Part shown: positions 5,246 through 6,592 of the stretch, one piece after another
How the letters are laid out: the number at the start of each line of letters is the position of its first letter
Position numbering within the stretch: the first letter of the stretch is position 1
NCBI GenBank assembly: GCA_028290225.1
Contig: JAQGKH010000041.1
Location: forward strand, 1-6,592
Direction: 5' to 3'
DNA length: 6,592 nucleotides
Source: Devosia sp.
Lineage (GTDB): Bacteria > Pseudomonadota > Alphaproteobacteria > Rhizobiales > Devosiaceae
Program-made: the position numbers and the translations under genes
Notes under the pieces: generated by a model
What the model saw: only the letters and a program-made list of their open reading frames with translations
The model's database searches: none
Told to the model about the DNA's origin: nothing

Positions 5246-5614
5246 CGGGATCAGCGCCGTTTCGTCGAGCACACCGGCAACGATTTCGAGCGAGCGCGCT
5301 GCCTGCTCCAGCTTGCCGGAAAACCGCTGTTCCAGCGCGTCCATCTCGCCGGCAAGCTGTTGCCCCGCCACGGTTAGATCCTTGATCTCGGCCTGCAGGG
5401 CCGCGATCCGCTTTTCCGCCTCCGCCAGTTCGTCCAGCACCGCGATCCCCGCCATCACTGTCAGCCGGGTATCGCCGATATCGCCCACCGCGCCCTTGAT
5501 GCCTTCCACCTGGGCGTCAAAGCGCCTGGCCAGCCCGATCAGGTGCTTTTGCTGGCCTTCCTCGCAGGCCATGCGGTATTTGCGGCCGTTGATCTCGACA
5601 TTGACTTCGGGCAT
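5237..5614 (-). CDS. zapA: Cell division protein ZapA
   Basis: The 125-residue protein has the ZapA layout: an N-terminal globular part (PEVNVEINGRKYRMACEEGQ at 2-21, HLIGLARRFDAQV at about 24-36, the usual region after the xIxGxxYxxxC beginning) and a long C-terminal coiled coil (about 55-115; LDELAEAEKRIAALQAEIKD). ZapA is a cytoplasmic FtsZ-binding protein that bundles protofilaments and tightens the Z-ring. GGAG six nt before the ATG serves as ribosome binding site and lies at the end of the upstream coiled-coil gene, only 3 bp away, so the two are one operon. The gene ends in a hairpin terminator shared with the convergent transglycosylase gene, so it should not read through to the 6S RNA, which in the common arrangement lies next after zapA. 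Confidence 0.92.
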   Translation of the reverse strand: MPEVNVEINGRKYRMACEEGQQKHLIGLARRFDAQVEGIKGAVGDIGDTRLTVMAGIAVLDELAEAEKRIAALQAEIKDLTVAGQQLAGEMDALEQRFSGKLEQAARSLEIVAGVLDETALIPQK

Positions 5615-5617
5615 CGC

Positions 5618-5905
5618 CTACTCCGCCTTTGCCAGCACTTCGCGCACCGTTTCCATGGCGCTCACCAGCCGGCGCGACACTTCATGGGCGCTGTCGTCGA
5701 GCCGCTTGGCGCGCGCCGCTGTTTTGTCGAGTTCGGTGGCCAGCCGCGCCCGCTCGGTGACGAGCCGCTGCGTGTCCACTTCGATGCGGTTGAGGCGTCC
5801 CATGCGCTGCTGCAGATTGCTGGAGCTGGTTTCCAGACGCGCCAAGGCACGATCGAACCGCGCCATCGCCGCGCCGATCCCGTCCTGAAGCTCGCTCTCA
5901 CTCAT
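5618..5905 (-). CDS. zauP: DUF4164/ZauP-like coiled-coil protein, ZapA partner
   Basis: From the ATG at 5905 the product has 95 residues, almost all predicted coiled coil with heptad-like hydrophobics (AMARFDRALARLETSSSNLQ at about 12-31, then RMGRLNRIEVDTQRLVTERA). No enzyme motif, signal peptide or membrane segment is present. A GTG start 12 nt upstream (5917) is possible, but homologous proteins usually begin close to this MSE-type start; neither has a strong ribosome binding site. In Caulobacter a small coiled-coil protein encoded immediately upstream of zapA, ZauP, binds ZapA and focuses the Z-ring. The same position, size and character point to the same role here, ahead of zapA by 3 bp in one operon. 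The symbol is given by synteny and type, not by residue-level recognition. Confidence 0.75.
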   Translation of the reverse strand: MSESELQDGIGAAMARFDRALARLETSSSNLQQRMGRLNRIEVDTQRLVTERARLATELDKTAARAKRLDDSAHEVSRRLVSAMETVREVLAKAE

Positions 5906-5968
5906 CGCCAACAACACTCTCTGCGATCATCGATTCCGGCCGCCGCAGGGTGCCCCACCGCCCCGGCT

Positions 5969-5987
5969 AATGCAACGGGCTTGCATT
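5969..5987. repeat. Perfect inverted repeat in the zauP-tkt divergent region (candidate operator)
   Basis: AATGCAA and TTGCATT are perfect 7-bp inverted arms around a 5-bp spacer (CGGGC). The site ends 9 bp before the predicted tkt -35 box and 64 bp upstream of the ATG of the divergent coiled-coil gene. AT-rich arms in a GC-rich region and the position next to a promoter suggest a dimeric regulator site; which regulator is unknown. As RNA it could also form a 7-bp hairpin. Confidence 0.5.
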
Positions 5988-5996
5988 CCACGGCAA

Positions 5997-6024
5997 TTGA
6001 CAGGGTGCTCCAACCTGTTATGCC
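5997..6024 (+). promoter_or_regulatory. Predicted promoter of the transketolase gene
   Basis: A perfect TTGACA -35 box (5997-6002) is followed after 16 bp by TATGCC (6019-6024), a weak -10 box (three of six). Transcription would begin near 6031, leaving a leader of about 67 nt. The -35 makes the call; the -10 is uncertain. Confidence 0.45.
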
Positions 6025-6097
6025 TCGACCCAACCTCGGGACGCTCCAGAAAACCGGTCTTCGTCCTGTCTTTTGTGCCCATCGAAACGAGCGGACA

Positions 6098-6592
6098 ATG
6101 ACCAACACCCCCCAGCAGAACGACCTGGCCAACGCCATCCGCTCCTTGTCCATGGATGCGGTGGAAAAAGCCAATTCTGGCCATCCGGGCCTGCCCATGG
6201 GCTGCGCTGATATTGCCACCGTGCTTTTTACCAAGATCATGAAGTTTGATCCGACCGACTACAAGTGGCCCGATCGCGACCGCTTCGTGCTTTCGGCCGG
6301 CCATGGCTCGATGTTGCTCTATTCGGTGCTCTACCTGACCGGCGTTCCCGGCATGACGATCGATGAGATCAAGAACTTTCGCCAGCTAGGCTCGAAGTCG
6401 CCGGGGCATCCGGAAAACTTCGTCACCAAGGGCGTTGAGACGACCACCGGCCCGCTGGGTCAAGGCATCGCCACCGCGGTCGGCATGGCGCTCGCCGAGC
6501 GCATGATGAACGCGGAGTTCGGCGACGCGGTCGACCATTTCACCTATGTGCTCGCTTCCGACGGCGACCTGATGGAAGGCGTCTCGCAGGAG
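6098..6592 (+). CDS. tkt: Transketolase (N-terminal fragment)
   Basis: The first 165 codons are present; the gene runs off the right edge (full transketolases are about 660 residues). Transketolase moves two-carbon ketol units between sugar phosphates in the pentose phosphate and related pathways, using thiamine diphosphate and Mg2+, in the cytoplasm. The ThDP-binding half is well conserved: ANSGHPGLPMG with H29, DRFVLSAGHGSMLLY with H69, SPGHPE with H104, TTTGPLGQGIATAVGMA (about 116-131), and ASDGDLMEG (153-161), the start of the metal/pyrophosphate motif with D155 and E160. The ATG at 6098 has only a weak ribosome binding site (GAGCGGA). It is divergent from the coiled-coil/zapA operon across 192 bp containing a candidate operator. 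In related genomes a glyceraldehyde-3-phosphate dehydrogenase gene often follows; that cannot be seen here. Confidence 0.96.
   Translation, partial: MTNTPQQNDLANAIRSLSMDAVEKANSGHPGLPMGCADIATVLFTKIMKFDPTDYKWPDRDRFVLSAGHGSMLLYSVLYLTGVPGMTIDEIKNFRQLGSKSPGHPENFVTKGVETTTGPLGQGIATAVGMALAERMMNAEFGDAVDHFTYVLASDGDLMEGVSQE

Noticed and set aside
5932..5936. A GANTC (CcrM methylation) site 27 bp before the coiled-coil/zapA operon, possibly cell-cycle control
   Set aside because: About eight GANTC sites occur across the window, close to chance, so a single one carries little weight.
6039..6066. GGACG/CGTCC inverted repeat in the tkt leader as a possible riboswitch or attenuator
   Set aside because: Only a 5-bp stem with a long loop; no similarity to a known leader element such as a TPP riboswitch.
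5902..6304. Minus-strand frames (112 and 125 codons) over the start of tkt
   Set aside because: They are opposite well-conserved transketolase codons and show no family resemblance.
1..6592. A novel defence, mobile or biosynthetic system
   Set aside because: All sizeable genes belong to known housekeeping families in a familiar order, with no transposase, phage, repeat array or atypical base composition.

Overview
This window reads as ordinary chromosomal DNA from a high-GC alphaproteobacterium, most likely of the order Hyphomicrobiales (a Devosia-like or related genus; inferred from gene content and protein character, not from any search). The pointers are the ruvC-ruvA-ruvB cluster preceded by a yebC gene of alphaproteobacterial type, a 6S RNA directly upstream of a 5-formyltetrahydrofolate cyclo-ligase gene, and a zapA gene with a small coiled-coil (DUF4164/ZauP-like) gene just upstream. 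I see no mobile element, CRISPR array, tRNA, rRNA or phage gene.

Layout from left to right. On the minus strand (reading right to left): the start of ruvB (1-128, cut by the window edge), ruvA (184-801) and ruvC (798-1304) form a compact Holliday-junction operon, with a LexA-box-like sequence about 45 bp ahead of ruvC. A 395-bp stretch without a convincing gene (1305-1699) separates it from yebC (1700-2446), which has its own good-looking sigma70-type promoter in the 72-bp gap behind the next gene. A YmdB/TIGR00282-type metallophosphodiesterase (2519-3334) overlaps the end of a 5-formyltetrahydrofolate cyclo-ligase gene (3331-3918). Upstream of that lies a 6S RNA (about 3950-4099) with a clear promoter and a foldable closing stem, bubble hairpin and terminal hairpin.

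Divergent from the 6S RNA, on the plus strand, is a secreted lytic transglycosylase with a SPOR-like C-terminus (best start TTG at 4301, end 5233). It converges with zapA (5237-5614, minus) across a 30-bp imperfect palindrome that looks like a bidirectional intrinsic terminator and contains both stop codons. Upstream of zapA, 3 bp away, is the ZauP-like coiled-coil gene (5618-5905). A 192-bp divergent intergenic region holding a perfect 7+7 inverted repeat leads to a transketolase gene (from 6098, plus strand) that runs off the right edge.

How the parts relate: RuvA/B/C resolve Holliday junctions; ZauP/ZapA and the transglycosylase concern Z-ring organisation and peptidoglycan remodelling; 6S RNA and the cyclo-ligase are the widespread ssrS-fau pair; YebC acts in translation; transketolase is central carbon metabolism. 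The least conventional points are the transglycosylase sitting between zapA and the 6S RNA, its SPOR-like tail, the shared terminator, the inverted repeats near the tkt and 6S promoters, and the unexplained yebC-ruvC gap. I did not find evidence for a previously undescribed system.
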